Source: CAZDCD01 sp964503885
Lineage (GTDB): Bacteria > Bacteroidota > Bacteroidia > Bacteroidales > UBA10428
Assembly (NCBI GenBank): GCA_964503885.1
Contig: CAZDCD010000019.1
Location: forward strand, 1-64,000
Direction: 5' to 3'
DNA: 64,000 bases
This document shows positions 55,286 to 64,000 of this stretch, piece after piece (the first letter of the stretch is position 1; each line of letters opens with the position of its first letter). The position numbers were made by a program, and so were the translations under genes. The notes below the pieces were generated by a model. That model saw nothing but the letters and a program-made list of their open reading frames with translations. It ran no database searches and had not been told where the DNA came from.

Positions 55286-56309
55286 TCTTATTCAGTTCAT
55301 CCTGATATTGGGGTAATAACTCCCTGAATTTTGATAATGTTTCGGCCATCGATGAATAAAATTCACCACCTGCTGCATTAAAATGACCACCCCCGTTAAA
55401 GTGTTTTTCGGCAATGCTGTTCACTGCAAAATTGCCTTTTGATCGCAGCGATAGCTTAATATGGTCTTCTTTCTCAATAAACAACACTGAGAACTTTATG
55501 CCTTTGATTGACATAGGATAATTAACGAATCCTTCGGAATCGCCGGGTTGAAAATGATACCTTTTCTGTTCTTCACGGGTCAGGCTTATAACCGCTGTTC
55601 TATATTCAGGAAAGACTTCCATTTTCTCGTTCAGCAGATAACCAAGCAAACGTATGCGGTCGGCCGAAAAATTGTCATATACCATTGAATATGCGTTATT
55701 CTTTTCAAATCCATAATGCAATAGCGCTTCCACCACCCTGAATGTATAGGGTTGTGATGAATTGTAGCTGAAGCACCCCGTATCCGTCATTATTCCGGTA
55801 AAAAGACACAGTGCCACATCGCGGTCAATGGCTTTTTCAAAACCAAGATCAAGAATAAAATCATACAACAATTCTGCTGTAGAGCTTACAGAAGTATCAC
55901 AGTATATGCAATCGGCAAAATCATCGGGATCGGGATGATGATCGATAAGTATTTTATATGCTTTTGAGTTTTCCACCAGCGTATTAAATTGCTTAATCCT
56001 TTTTAAATGATTAAAATCGAGGCTAAAGATCAATTCAGTGTCCTCTAATAGTTGTACCGCTTTTTTTTGATTATTGTTGAAAATGACTACATGATCATTA
56101 CCAGGCATCCATTTCAGAAAATTGGGATAGACATTGGGAGTGATTACTGTTGCTTCGTGTCCCAGATTCACCAGCACCCGGTGCAAACCCAGAGATGAAC
56201 CGATTGCGTCACCGTCAGGATTTACATGAGTGAGGATCACTGCCTTCTTCCTGCCTTGTTCAAGCATCTTCCTCAGATGATCCTTTCCCCTGAATTCTCT
56301 ATTGTTCAA
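55275..56309 (-). CDS. NrnA-like DHH family phosphoesterase (oligoribonuclease/pAp phosphatase)
   Basis: The 344-residue protein has THVNPDGDAIGSSLGLHR, FSLDFNH, LIDHHPDPDD (DHH motif), TGCFSYNSS and the DHHA1 end GGGHFNAAGGEF. It probably degrades short RNA (nanoRNA) and pAp; the latter would help sulfur metabolism in APS/PAPS users, an inference. The frame starts with TTG at 56309; an internal ATG at 56267 would shorten the N-terminus by 14 residues. First gene of the FKBP operon. Confidence 0.88.
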   Translation of the reverse strand: MNNREFRGKDHLRKMLEQGRKKAVILTHVNPDGDAIGSSLGLHRVLVNLGHEATVITPNVYPNFLKWMPGNDHVVIFNNNQKKAVQLLEDTELIFSLDFNHLKRIKQFNTLVENSKAYKILIDHHPDPDDFADCIYCDTSVSSTAELLYDFILDLGFEKAIDRDVALCLFTGIMTDTGCFSYNSSQPYTFRVVEALLHYGFEKNNAYSMVYDNFSADRIRLLGYLLNEKMEVFPEYRTAVISLTREEQKRYHFQPGDSEGFVNYPMSIKGIKFSVLFIEKEDHIKLSLRSKGNFAVNSIAEKHFNGGGHFNAAGGEFYSSMAETLSKFRELLPQYQDELNKNES

Positions 56310-56415
56310 CGTACTTAAAATGGATTTATTTCACACCAAATATATAAAAAACTGTTTTGCCAATTAAGTTGAACGCAAAATTTTAATATTTTAGCAGCTT
56401 TCAAAAACAGGAACA

Positions 56416-56850
56416 ATGACCGGAACAAAAACACTTACCATTATTAAACCGTGTGCGGTGGCAAACGGATATATCGGACCGATCCTCGTCATGATCGGTG
56501 AAAACCGATTTCATATCGCGGCTATGAAACTTATCAGTCTGTCCCCTGCTATGGCGGAAAAATTTTATTCCGTGCACAATCAAAAACCTTTCTTTAAGGA
56601 CCTTGTACATTTTATGACTTCCGGACCGGTAGTTGTTGCCATACTGGAAAAGAAAAATGCGGTTAAAGCGTACCGGAAACTTATAGGAAATACCAACCCG
56701 GAAAAGGCAGATGAAGGTACTATCAGAAAAAAGTATGCCGAATCAATACAACGAAATGCCGTACATGGTTCCGACAGTGATGAAAATGCTGCACAGGAAT
56801 GTGATTTCTTTTTTGCCATAAGCGAAAGGTATTCGGCATTTGAAGACTGA
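56416..56850 (+). CDS. ndk: Nucleoside-diphosphate kinase
   Basis: Ndk balances NTP pools by transferring the gamma-phosphate through a phosphohistidine. The 144-residue protein shows the start TIIKPCAVANGYIGPIL, PFFKDLVHFMTSGPVVVAIL and the active site RNAVHGSDSDENA. Cys replaces the usual Asp after KP in the first motif. It is convergent with the TMTC-like gene (8 bases between stops). Confidence 0.95.
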   Translation: MTGTKTLTIIKPCAVANGYIGPILVMIGENRFHIAAMKLISLSPAMAEKFYSVHNQKPFFKDLVHFMTSGPVVVAILEKKNAVKAYRKLIGNTNPEKADEGTIRKKYAESIQRNAVHGSDSDENAAQECDFFFAISERYSAFED

Positions 56851-56857
56851 TAACCAT

Positions 56858-58804
56858 TCACTGTCTCATCTGTTCGCCCTTTTTGAAATATTCCCTTGCT
56901 TTTTCAGTATTTCCGAGCCGCTGATACGTGATGCCAAGATTAATATACCCATCAGGATCACGCGGGTCGAGGTTCTGTGCTTTCAGAAACCACTCCAGTG
57001 ATGCAGAGTAATCACCTTTAATTCCATATGCCACACCCAGATCTTTGCAAGTGCCGGCATGGTTTGGATTTGCTTTTGCAGCCATATGCAGGTAGTGCAG
57101 GGCAAGGGTGATATTGTTCTTATAGCGTCCGTAAAGATTGCCCAGATTATAGTTTGTTTCAAAACGGGCGGGTTTTATCTTCAGCAATTGTTCATATGCC
57201 GTTATCTTTTCATCAATATCAAGATCCCCGTTCAGCACCAGATCGGCATTCTGCCATGAGGTCCGGTCACCCGGATTGATTTTCAGCGCTTTTACATAAC
57301 AGTCAATGGCCTGCGGAATATTCTTACGGTACTCATAATAAACGTTTCCGAGCAACCTCCAGGCATCGCCATAACCGGGATGAATGGACACAGCTTTCCT
57401 GAGGTATTTCAGTGATTCGTCAAACAACCGGTTTCTGGTCCCCGTATCACTTAGCAGAACCGCCCTTTCATATAATGCTCCACCTGCAGAGCAATTGCTT
57501 TTGGCGCTGTTGGAGGATATTTTTACATCGTGTGTGAACAGCGTGTAATCGTCTTTCCATACGGTATTTCGCTGTACGGTAATGGCCCCGAAAATGAGAA
57601 GCACAGGAACTATCACTGATCCCGAAATCAGACCGGATCTGCGTGACTTTTCCGAAAGCCGGTGAATGCCGTATGCGGCAGCAATGCAAAAAGCGACAGA
57701 AGGCGTGTATAAAAACCTTTCATTCATGAACGTGCCTATGGTAAACGGAATATTTGAAACGATGAAAATGAACGCAAAGAAGAAAAAAACCGAATATGCA
57801 ATTACACCGGCCCTTTTTTTCTTCAAAACAGAAGCTGCGATTGAAACTACCGATGCCAGAACCATCACAATACAAAGAATTAAAATGGTAAGAGTAAGCA
57901 CATTCCAACTTTGCAAAGCTATATGATACGGATAATAATCGAATGTCAGCGGGTACGGAAGGAACAGCAATTTTACATACATCCCCAGGGTGTAAAAAAT
58001 GGTTGCCCATTTTTCATCCGGTGTGGCATACAGGAACGGATTGTTCATCAATTCTCCCGAAGGTATTGTTTTTAGTCCGCCGGTAACAGCATAACGGAGC
58101 AGGGCATACAAAAAGAAAGCCAGAAACAGCGAAATTACCACGGCAGCATTATGTTTAGCCTTATCCGTCCTGAACAGCAGTAAAGAAACAGGAATAACGA
58201 CCAGGAAAGGAACGATGCTTTCCTTTGCAAGGAGTGCAGAAAAGAAAAACAGGAAAATCAGGAACAGGTGTCCGGGTTTGCTTTCATCGCTGTACTTCAG
58301 GGCATATAAGAAAGCTATTAATGAGAGCAATAAGGCCATAATCTCATCCCTGCCTTTAATATTGGCTACAACTTCGCTATGTACCGGATGAAAAACAAAA
58401 AGCAGAACGGCTATAAAATGAAATGAAAAGTTGCGTTCATCGACCGGCTTAAATACAAAAAGTTTCTTCAGCACCAGCCATAGGATTACGGCCGTTAATG
58501 CATAGAACAACACATTCAGCAGATGACCTGCAAAAGGATTGCTGCCAAATATATGGTATTCAATTGCAAACATGGCAAGTGACAGCGGACGATATCGGCC
58601 TCCCTGCACAAGGTCTTTCTTTTCCCTGAAAAAGCCCCTGAATGAATCGTGGCTGAAAATACCGGGCAATCCCTTTATGCCCTGCCTGGTAAATTCGTTC
58701 TGAGTAATTACAAGGGCATCGTCGAGGACATAATCATGGTTTAGGGTATTGGCGTACAGCAAAAATGCCAGGATAAAAAGTACATAGGGTTTAAATTTGT
58801 GCAT
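56858..58804 (-). CDS. TMTC-like membrane protein with TPR domain
   Basis: The product has about ten membrane helices in the first 430 residues, with the GT-C-like first loop HDYVLDDALVI (two Asp), and a C-terminal TPR region of about 200 residues. This layout resembles TMTC/DUF1736 proteins, which are O-mannosyl or other dolichol/undecaprenyl-dependent glycosyltransferases; activity here is inferred. The long frame starts with TTG at 58837; ATG at 58804 directly before the first helix is the better start (648 residues). Confidence 0.75.
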   Translation of the reverse strand: MHKFKPYVLFILAFLLYANTLNHDYVLDDALVITQNEFTRQGIKGLPGIFSHDSFRGFFREKKDLVQGGRYRPLSLAMFAIEYHIFGSNPFAGHLLNVLFYALTAVILWLVLKKLFVFKPVDERNFSFHFIAVLLFVFHPVHSEVVANIKGRDEIMALLLSLIAFLYALKYSDESKPGHLFLIFLFFFSALLAKESIVPFLVVIPVSLLLFRTDKAKHNAAVVISLFLAFFLYALLRYAVTGGLKTIPSGELMNNPFLYATPDEKWATIFYTLGMYVKLLFLPYPLTFDYYPYHIALQSWNVLTLTILILCIVMVLASVVSIAASVLKKKRAGVIAYSVFFFFAFIFIVSNIPFTIGTFMNERFLYTPSVAFCIAAAYGIHRLSEKSRRSGLISGSVIVPVLLIFGAITVQRNTVWKDDYTLFTHDVKISSNSAKSNCSAGGALYERAVLLSDTGTRNRLFDESLKYLRKAVSIHPGYGDAWRLLGNVYYEYRKNIPQAIDCYVKALKINPGDRTSWQNADLVLNGDLDIDEKITAYEQLLKIKPARFETNYNLGNLYGRYKNNITLALHYLHMAAKANPNHAGTCKDLGVAYGIKGDYSASLEWFLKAQNLDPRDPDGYINLGITYQRLGNTEKAREYFKKGEQMRQ

Positions 58805-58833
58805 TGATGGCGAGATACTCTTCACTTTTTTAT

Positions 58834-59189
58834 TCAAAAATACATATGAATTTTAAAAGTTGCAGGAATACCATAATCTTTCCGTACAATTTTTACCAGC
58901 ATAGCATCAGGGAGATGACCGAACCAATGATAAGTACCATAAAACCGCAAAAGATCATTGCCATCCTGAGGCTGTAAGCATCTGTCTTCCAGCCAGGCAA
59001 AGGTCCCGGGATTGCGAACATCAGCCAACTCGAAATCTTCAGGATCTAAAGACTCAGGATATTTCGGCGGAGGTTTGATGTCATATGTCCATTTTGGGTG
59101 CAAAGTGAATCGAACAGGAGAAAAAGGAACAGCCAAAATGAATTCTGCAACAGATAATAGCTGACAACACTATTACACGGTAATTATTC
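58834..59189 (-). pseudogene. Small secreted-protein-like gene, probably frameshifted or degraded
   Basis: A frame of about 100 residues (58834-59136) has protein-like composition (KWTYDIKPPPKYPESLDPEDFE, DRCLQPQDGNDLLRFYGTYHWFGHLPDAM) but its only start is TTG, and a TAG lies 11 codons upstream. A neighbouring frame begins with ATG at 59189 (MNNYRVIVLS, signal-like). Switching from this frame to the longer one at about 59150 would restore a signal peptide. Either a sequencing error or a real frameshift would explain it. No homologue is recognised. Confidence 0.35.
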
Positions 59190-59365
59190 ATGATTAACCC
59201 GTATACCGGCTGAATTGACAACCAGCTAACCGGGAACAGGGATTTGAGAATCGTTATGAACAATGATGCCATCCGGTAGAGAATTTCATTTTTTTTTCTT
59301 AAATTAAATGATCATATTCGTTTTGATATGTTTATACTATTTTTATGAAGTACAAAAAAACTCAT

Positions 59366-59373
59366 TAAATTTG
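59366..59373 (+). promoter_or_regulatory. Putative -7 box of the sensor gene
   Basis: TAAATTTG fits TAnnTTTG, about 30 bases before the ATG at 59403. No -33 TTG at the right spacing. Confidence 0.4.
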
Positions 59374-59402
59374 ATAAATTTAGTAGCAAAAGCTAACCGT
59401 AC

Positions 59403-62400
59403 ATGCAAAATCAGGAACCATCAACCGACAGCAAACAAGGAGCAATACAGGACGATTTGCGATCACGTAAACCAAGAAAATTCTTCCATTCAGGCATTTC
59501 CGGCAAACTGAGAAACCGCTCAGGGATGATTTCCATTGCCGCTATTGTTGTTTTGTTTACTTTATCTTACATGGTAGTGAGGACATCGGCGAAAACCGAA
59601 GCACTGAATACGCTCGGAACGGTATCGATATTAAAAAAGCAGCAACTCGAAGATTATTTTACGGGGGTAAAAAGCAGGCTGGTGATGATCGCGGGCGACC
59701 CGAACACTCTTGAAGCACTTGAAGGATTCAGTTACGGGTATCGGGAAATTGGGAATGAAGTTTCATCCCTACCGGGCGCGGCCAATTTTCCTGAAGTGAA
59801 TGAACAGGTTGAAGATTTTTACGAGACCGGAGTGGTCGATATTCTGAACAGGAGAGCAAATGCTGACCTTACGCTGGACGGGATACTACCGGTATCGCAA
59901 AACAGCTTGCTGTTGCAGTACCTGTATATTGTGAATAACTCCAATCCTCCCGGATTGAAAAGTAAAATGAAAAATTCAGGGGATAACAGTTCATACACCC
60001 GAACCCATGAGCTGTTTCAGAAGCAATTTGCAGGATTGAAATCGTTCCTGGGTGTGGATGATATCTTGCTCATCGACGGAGAAACCGGGATTGTTGTGTA
60101 TTCCATAGATAAATACCTTGATTTTGCCACGGATCTTAATACGGGTCGCGGAAAAAACGGTCCCCTTGCCGGGATCTTTCACCGTGCTATGGGTTTGTCC
60201 AGGGGACAGGTAACAATTAGTGATGTTACCCTTTACCAGCCAGGTTTCATGCAACCCTCGATGTTTATTGCAGTGCCTTTATGGAGCGATGAACTGAAGG
60301 CCGGTGTAATGGTGGTGCAAATCTCTTCAGCCCGTATTGAAAAATTACTGAATCGGGGAGGCAATACAGACAATGATTTCTTTACCCGCTCCGGCGAAGG
60401 TTACCTTGTGGGACCGGATTATACGCTGCAAACGGATGACAAAAGACTGATCCGCTCAAAAGCTGAATTTATCGGTGCACTGAATAATACGCGCATCAGA
60501 AAACAGGAACTGACAATGATAGACAGCTTGAATACTGCCGTGGGCTTGTTGTCTCTTCCAAGGAGCGCATTCAAACAGGCGTTGCTTGGTTTTACGGATG
60601 TGGTCAGATTCAGGGATGTAACAGGAGAAAAGGTGTTCGCTTCAGTGGCGCCCCTTCATTTGGACGGTCAGAAATTTTTCCTGGTATTTCAGGCAGAAAG
60701 TGCCGATATTTTCCATGTATCGTCAGTATTCCTGAAATGGGGACTGGCGTTGGTTATAATTCTGATCATTGCAGTATTCGCTCTGGGAACATTCGCGGGC
60801 AGGGATTTTGCGGCACGGATCATTACGATAAGAGAAAAGCTGAAGCTTCTGGTTTCCGGACAGTTTTCGGATCCGGTGGCAGTTGGCTCAACGGATGAAC
60901 TTGGTGAATCGGCAGCATTATTGAATGACCTCTCCGGGCGCCTGCACAAGATATTGGATTATACCGGTGAACTGTCAGCTGGTATGGACAACACTGATTT
61001 TGATTCCCGGGGCAGCGACGACCGGTTTGCCGAAGTTATGAATAAACTCAGGGAAAGCATAGTACATGCCAGAACCGGGGAGGAAAAAAGAAAAGCAGAA
61101 GATGAGATCAGAAACTGGTCAACCGAAGGCATTGCAAAATTCAATGACCTGATGCGCCAGGATAATGATAATATTGAAAAGTTTACCTTCAATATCACTC
61201 GGAATCTTATTGATTATTTATCAGTCAACCAGGGATTTATGTTTTTGGTGGAAGACGATGAAAACAAAGAAAAAGTCATCAGGCTTACGGCTGCATATGC
61301 TTACGACAGGCGAAAATATCTGCAAAAGGAGATCAGGATAGGGGAAGGCTTACTGGGAAATAGTGTGCTCGAAAAACAGACGGTATACCTGAAGGAGATC
61401 CCCGATGATTACCTGGAGATCAATTCAGGCCTTGGCCGGGCAAAGCCCAAGAGCCTTCTGGTCGTACCGCTTATATTTAATAACGAGGTGGTGGGGGTAT
61501 TCGAATTCGCTTCGTTCAATGAATTTAAACCGTATGAAATTGAATTTATCGAGAAAATAGCGGAAAATACGGCCAACACGCTCTATTCTGTAAGACTGAA
61601 TATGAGAACAAAGATCCTGCTTGAGGAATCGAATGAGAGGGCAGAAGAACTTTCTGCACAGGAGGAAGAAATGAGGCAGAATCTCGAAGAACTCAAAGCC
61701 ACACAGGAAGAGATGGCACGCATAAAAGAGGAGGAAGCCGAAAAGGACAGGAAAAGACGGGAACAGGAAAAGGTTTTGTTGGCAGAGATCAAGAAAAAGA
61801 ACGACGAATTTAAGGAAAAACAGCGATTGCTGGAATGGGAGAACATGATGTTCAATGCATTGATGGACAGTTTGCCGTTACGCATTACCTTTAAAGACGC
61901 AGATAGCAAATACATCAGGGTAAATAAGAATAAGATCACGGCACTGGGATTGAAAGAGGAAAGCGAACTGATCGGAAAAACTGATGTCGATGTGTTTATG
62001 GACAGCAAACATTCACGTGAAGCCCTGGAAGAAGAGAAGAAGGTGATACAGTCAGGCGCATCTGCTCAAAATAAGGAGGAGCTGATCCGGTTTAAAGACG
62101 GACGTATTACATGGGGTTCAACAACCAGAACGCCTTTGCGTGGTGCAGAGGGTAAAATTGCAGGATGTCTGGTGATTACATGGGACATCACCGATCAGAA
62201 AAATAACCTGGCTGAACTTGATCTGGAGAATAAAATGCTTGATAGCCTTACAGTGAATTTGCCGGTATTGAGGTACAGGCTCGATGACAAAGGAGTGATA
62301 CAATATATTTCCGGCAAAGGCCTCGAAAGTATGGGGTATACTGAAAAAGACCTGACCGGGAAAGATTTTCCGAAATTATATCCGGAAGCTGCAGATATCC

Positions 62401-62540
62401 TGGAAAAAGAGTTCGATGAAAGCGGTTTTGGATTTATACAGACAGGTCCCGGATGGGAATTCAGCCATATTCTGTTCGCGAACAAGACCACCGATGGGGG
62501 CTTTACCGGTATAGCCTTTGAGAGAGGGGCCGCAAAATAA
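59403..62540 (+). CDS. Membrane sensor with HAMP, GAF and two PAS domains, no output domain
   Basis: The 1045-residue protein has membrane helix 1 at about 40-58, a large extracellular Cache-like domain to about 440, helix 2 (441-463), HAMP (about 465-520), a GAF domain (about 575-735), a Glu/Lys-rich coiled coil (740-815) and two PAS domains (about 825-945 and 955-1045). The protein ends with the second PAS. No histidine kinase, GGDEF, PP2C or methyl-accepting domain is seen. It must act through a partner, for example the SiaB/SiaC, STAS or Hpt proteins, but none is adjacent. Confidence 0.82.
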   Translation: MQNQEPSTDSKQGAIQDDLRSRKPRKFFHSGISGKLRNRSGMISIAAIVVLFTLSYMVVRTSAKTEALNTLGTVSILKKQQLEDYFTGVKSRLVMIAGDPNTLEALEGFSYGYREIGNEVSSLPGAANFPEVNEQVEDFYETGVVDILNRRANADLTLDGILPVSQNSLLLQYLYIVNNSNPPGLKSKMKNSGDNSSYTRTHELFQKQFAGLKSFLGVDDILLIDGETGIVVYSIDKYLDFATDLNTGRGKNGPLAGIFHRAMGLSRGQVTISDVTLYQPGFMQPSMFIAVPLWSDELKAGVMVVQISSARIEKLLNRGGNTDNDFFTRSGEGYLVGPDYTLQTDDKRLIRSKAEFIGALNNTRIRKQELTMIDSLNTAVGLLSLPRSAFKQALLGFTDVVRFRDVTGEKVFASVAPLHLDGQKFFLVFQAESADIFHVSSVFLKWGLALVIILIIAVFALGTFAGRDFAARIITIREKLKLLVSGQFSDPVAVGSTDELGESAALLNDLSGRLHKILDYTGELSAGMDNTDFDSRGSDDRFAEVMNKLRESIVHARTGEEKRKAEDEIRNWSTEGIAKFNDLMRQDNDNIEKFTFNITRNLIDYLSVNQGFMFLVEDDENKEKVIRLTAAYAYDRRKYLQKEIRIGEGLLGNSVLEKQTVYLKEIPDDYLEINSGLGRAKPKSLLVVPLIFNNEVVGVFEFASFNEFKPYEIEFIEKIAENTANTLYSVRLNMRTKILLEESNERAEELSAQEEEMRQNLEELKATQEEMARIKEEEAEKDRKRREQEKVLLAEIKKKNDEFKEKQRLLEWENMMFNALMDSLPLRITFKDADSKYIRVNKNKITALGLKEESELIGKTDVDVFMDSKHSREALEEEKKVIQSGASAQNKEELIRFKDGRITWGSTTRTPLRGAEGKIAGCLVITWDITDQKNNLAELDLENKMLDSLTVNLPVLRYRLDDKGVIQYISGKGLESMGYTEKDLTGKDFPKLYPEAADILEKEFDESGFGFIQTGPGWEFSHILFANKTTDGGFTGIAFERGAAK

Positions 62541-62715
62541 TGCCGCGGATAAAAACCAGGGTTTATTTCTTTCTAAACCAAATTTTCATATTTTTGCCGC
62601 AGAAATTTCAAACACAGGCCCTGTATTTTTGATTATCACAATAAAGCAGGCAATCAGGAATAAAACTCTTTTTAAAAACAAACACCATACTCAAAACACG
62701 AAACTTATAATTACC

Positions 62716-62789
62716 GGTTCCGTAGCTCAGTTGGATAGAGCAACAGCCTTCTAAGCTGTGGGTCGCGCGTTCGAATCGCGCCGGAATCA
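62716..62789 (+). tRNA. tRNA-Arg (TCT)
   Basis: A full cloverleaf is readable: acceptor GGTTCCG/CGGAATC (one G-U pair) with discriminator A, D arm with TAGCTCAGTTGG, anticodon stem ACAGC/GCTGT around CTTCTAA (anticodon TCT), and T arm GCGCG-TTCGAAT-CGCGC. CCA is not encoded. Two AT-rich TATTTTTG boxes (62589-62596 and 62624-62631) upstream may serve as promoter. Confidence 0.97.
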
Positions 62790-62803
62790 CACTGGAGACA
62801 TAG

Positions 62804-62829
62804 TGACGGCATAAATAATATGACGGCAT
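62804..62829 (+). repeat. Short direct repeat after tRNA-Arg
   Basis: TGACGGCAT occurs at 62804-62812 and again at 62821-62829, 8 bases apart, the second running into six T. It may be a chance duplication or part of the tRNA's termination region. Confidence 0.4.
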
Positions 62830-62964
62830 TTTTTATATATTCAACAATTGAATATCACAAACAAAGGTGTGATCATGAGCTGGTCTGTGGGCCTGCAATT
62901 GCGGGAGCGAATAATCAGAGAATCAGAGTGAGTGAGAAGATTGAGAGCAAGGGTGAATAGATGA

Positions 62965-63405
62965 TCAGATGGATTTCTGTTCTTCAAGAAATGCTTTTAG
63001 CGTTTTCAGCATCATCTTCCAGTTGGTTTCGGAATGTTCCCTGGCTTCTTCTGTTGGGTTGTTGTCTTGTTCCAGAGAAACCATAACAGTACCGTTATCT
63101 CCTGATAATTTTACCAACACGTTATGGTAATTTTCAGGTGTGTCGGCTAGGCCCGAAACCGGACTGTAATGGCTGTACTGTAATATTTGTTTAGGTCTTA
63201 GCTTAAGAATTCTACCCTTATCCTCATACGCTTTTCCTTCCCAGATACCTTTCCAGATGATCTCACTCCCTTCTTTCCATTCTGAGATGACATGTGTACC
63301 GAACATATATTGCTTTATCATTTCGGGGTTCACCAGAGCTTCCCATACCTTGTCGACTGAAGCATTGATTGTGATCGAAGCCCGCGCGATCCGTTTGTTG
63401 TTCAT
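62965..63405 (-). CDS. AHSA1/SRPBCC-domain protein
   Basis: The 146-residue protein has the AHSA1 (Activator of Hsp90 ATPase homologue 1-like) START-type fold: ITINASVDKVWEALVNPEMIKQYMFGTHVISEWKEGSEIIWKG, then a middle HYSPVSGLADTPENYH and the end NWKMMLKTLKAFLE. Bacterial members bind small hydrophobic ligands or have unknown roles. Lone gene facing tRNA-Arg; ATG at 63405 is the natural start. Confidence 0.85.
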   Translation of the reverse strand: MNNKRIARASITINASVDKVWEALVNPEMIKQYMFGTHVISEWKEGSEIIWKGIWEGKAYEDKGRILKLRPKQILQYSHYSPVSGLADTPENYHNVLVKLSGDNGTVMVSLEQDNNPTEEAREHSETNWKMMLKTLKAFLEEQKSI

Positions 63406-63647
63406 AAATATCTTTTTTAAGATTTCTTATTCTTTTTAAAACAAGGTTTAGGTATTAATGTTTAGCACTGTCCAATAGAAACCCCGGCAATAAAGGCAAA
63501 TAAAATATTCAGGCATCAATAATTGCAGGACTTGCACTATGATTCAGTTCGGTGAATTGCAATAAAGCACAAAATAAGATAATAACTGATTTCAATCAGT
63601 GTTGTTTCAACCCTGTATTCTTCGTGTAAAAAAGAAAATACACATAA

Positions 63648-64000
63648 TCATTTTACAAGGGTTAACTCTTCCAGTTCCCTGTTTATGGTATCAAGTTCAT
63701 CACGCAATAATGCTGCATCCATAGCCCTCGCATTTTGTATTGCCTGGGTCGCATTCCTTGCCCCCACAAGAGCTATTGTAATGCCGGGCTGTTCAAGCGT
63801 CCATAATATGGCAAGTTGTCCGGGGGTGATTTCTTTTGAATCGGCGATGGGTTTTATTTTCTGAAGGAACTCATTTGTTCTCCGGATATTCTCATCCTTA
63901 AAGAAATAAATACCGGCACGGTGATCTCCCTGGCCAAATTTATAGCCGGGATGCATTTTGCCGGTGAGCAGGCCCCGTTCCAAAGGACTGTAGGCCAGAA
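63648..64000 (-). CDS. Aldo/keto reductase, C-terminal part (cut by window edge)
   Basis: The reading frame continues past the right edge (…LAYSPLERGLLTGKMHPGYKFG…), so the apparent TTG start near 63983 is not a real one. The visible 117 residues are the C-terminal third of an NADPH-dependent aldo/keto reductase: YSPLERGLLTGK, the cofactor-binding TPGQLAILWTLEQPGITIALVGARNATQAIQN and a normal C-terminus. The catalytic Asp/Tyr/Lys/His lie outside the window. Confidence 0.85.
   Translation of the reverse strand, partial: LAYSPLERGLLTGKMHPGYKFGQGDHRAGIYFFKDENIRRTNEFLQKIKPIADSKEITPGQLAILWTLEQPGITIALVGARNATQAIQNARAMDAALLRDELDTINRELEELTLVK

Overview
The window looks like a piece of a Bacteroidota chromosome, most likely a Bacteroidales/Marinilabiliales-type anaerobe and probably a draft or metagenome scaffold, because a run of exactly 100 N sits inside a repeat. 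The evidence for Bacteroidota is a secreted repeat protein with a type IX secretion C-terminal domain, a PorE-like OmpA protein, a GldI-like FKBP lipoprotein, DUF3822 next to rsmD, SiaB/SiaC (DUF1987) proteins, -7 boxes of the TAnnTTTG type and starts without clear Shine-Dalgarno sequences.

Layout. 1-3.6 kb: a T9SS cargo protein with about 14 GloVer repeats, a small possibly 5'-truncated gene, and tRNA-Asp with its terminator. 3.7-7.3 kb: rsmD, DUF3822 and a membrane-anchored protein on the minus strand, divergent from a RecD-like helicase. A 330 bp hairpin-rich element with inverted ends follows (7273-7602). 7.7-16.3 kb, all minus: a subtilisin-like protease, a YjbQ protein, a phosphohexomutase, rfbD, rfbC, rfbA, a UDP-glucuronate decarboxylase and a UDP-glucose dehydrogenase, that is, nucleotide-sugar supply for rhamnose and xylose. 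16.5-26.6 kb, all plus: ribosomal protein S1 with a 54 bp repeat expansion broken by the gap, a STAS protein, RNase Z, guaA, a SiaC protein, an S41 protease, then pnuC, a NadR-like kinase and an RlmL-like methyltransferase in overlapping order. 26.9-34.7 kb: siaB-siaC, a large ABCG-like transporter with accessory domains, clpB, and an Hpt-STAS pair. 35-41.8 kb: a TPR protein and a PorE-like protein, a DUF3108-like protein, mnmA and an outer-membrane-type protein.

41.8-48.9 kb is the most unusual part: a complete aprB-aprA-qmoA-qmoB-qmoC cluster on the minus strand, encoding dissimilatory adenylylsulfate (APS) reductase and its quinone-interacting membrane complex. No sat, dsrAB or qmoD gene is in the window. 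The cluster has its own Bacteroidota-style promoter and lies between otherwise ordinary housekeeping genes. It could let the cell pass electrons between the quinone pool and the APS/sulfite couple in either direction.

49-64 kb: ribH, a TPR membrane protein, recF, a DUF721 protein, an RsmI-like methyltransferase, three FKBP-type lipoproteins with an NrnA-like DHH phosphoesterase, ndk, a TMTC-like membrane TPR protein, a 1045-residue HAMP-GAF-PAS sensor with no output domain, tRNA-Arg, an AHSA1-like protein and the 3' part of an aldo/keto reductase cut by the window edge.

Two themes recur. One is envelope and secretion (T9SS cargo, PorE, GldI, FKBP lipoproteins, surface-sugar precursors). The other is partner-switch signalling (two SiaC, one SiaB, two STAS and one Hpt protein spread over 15 kb, with a sensor lacking an effector further on).
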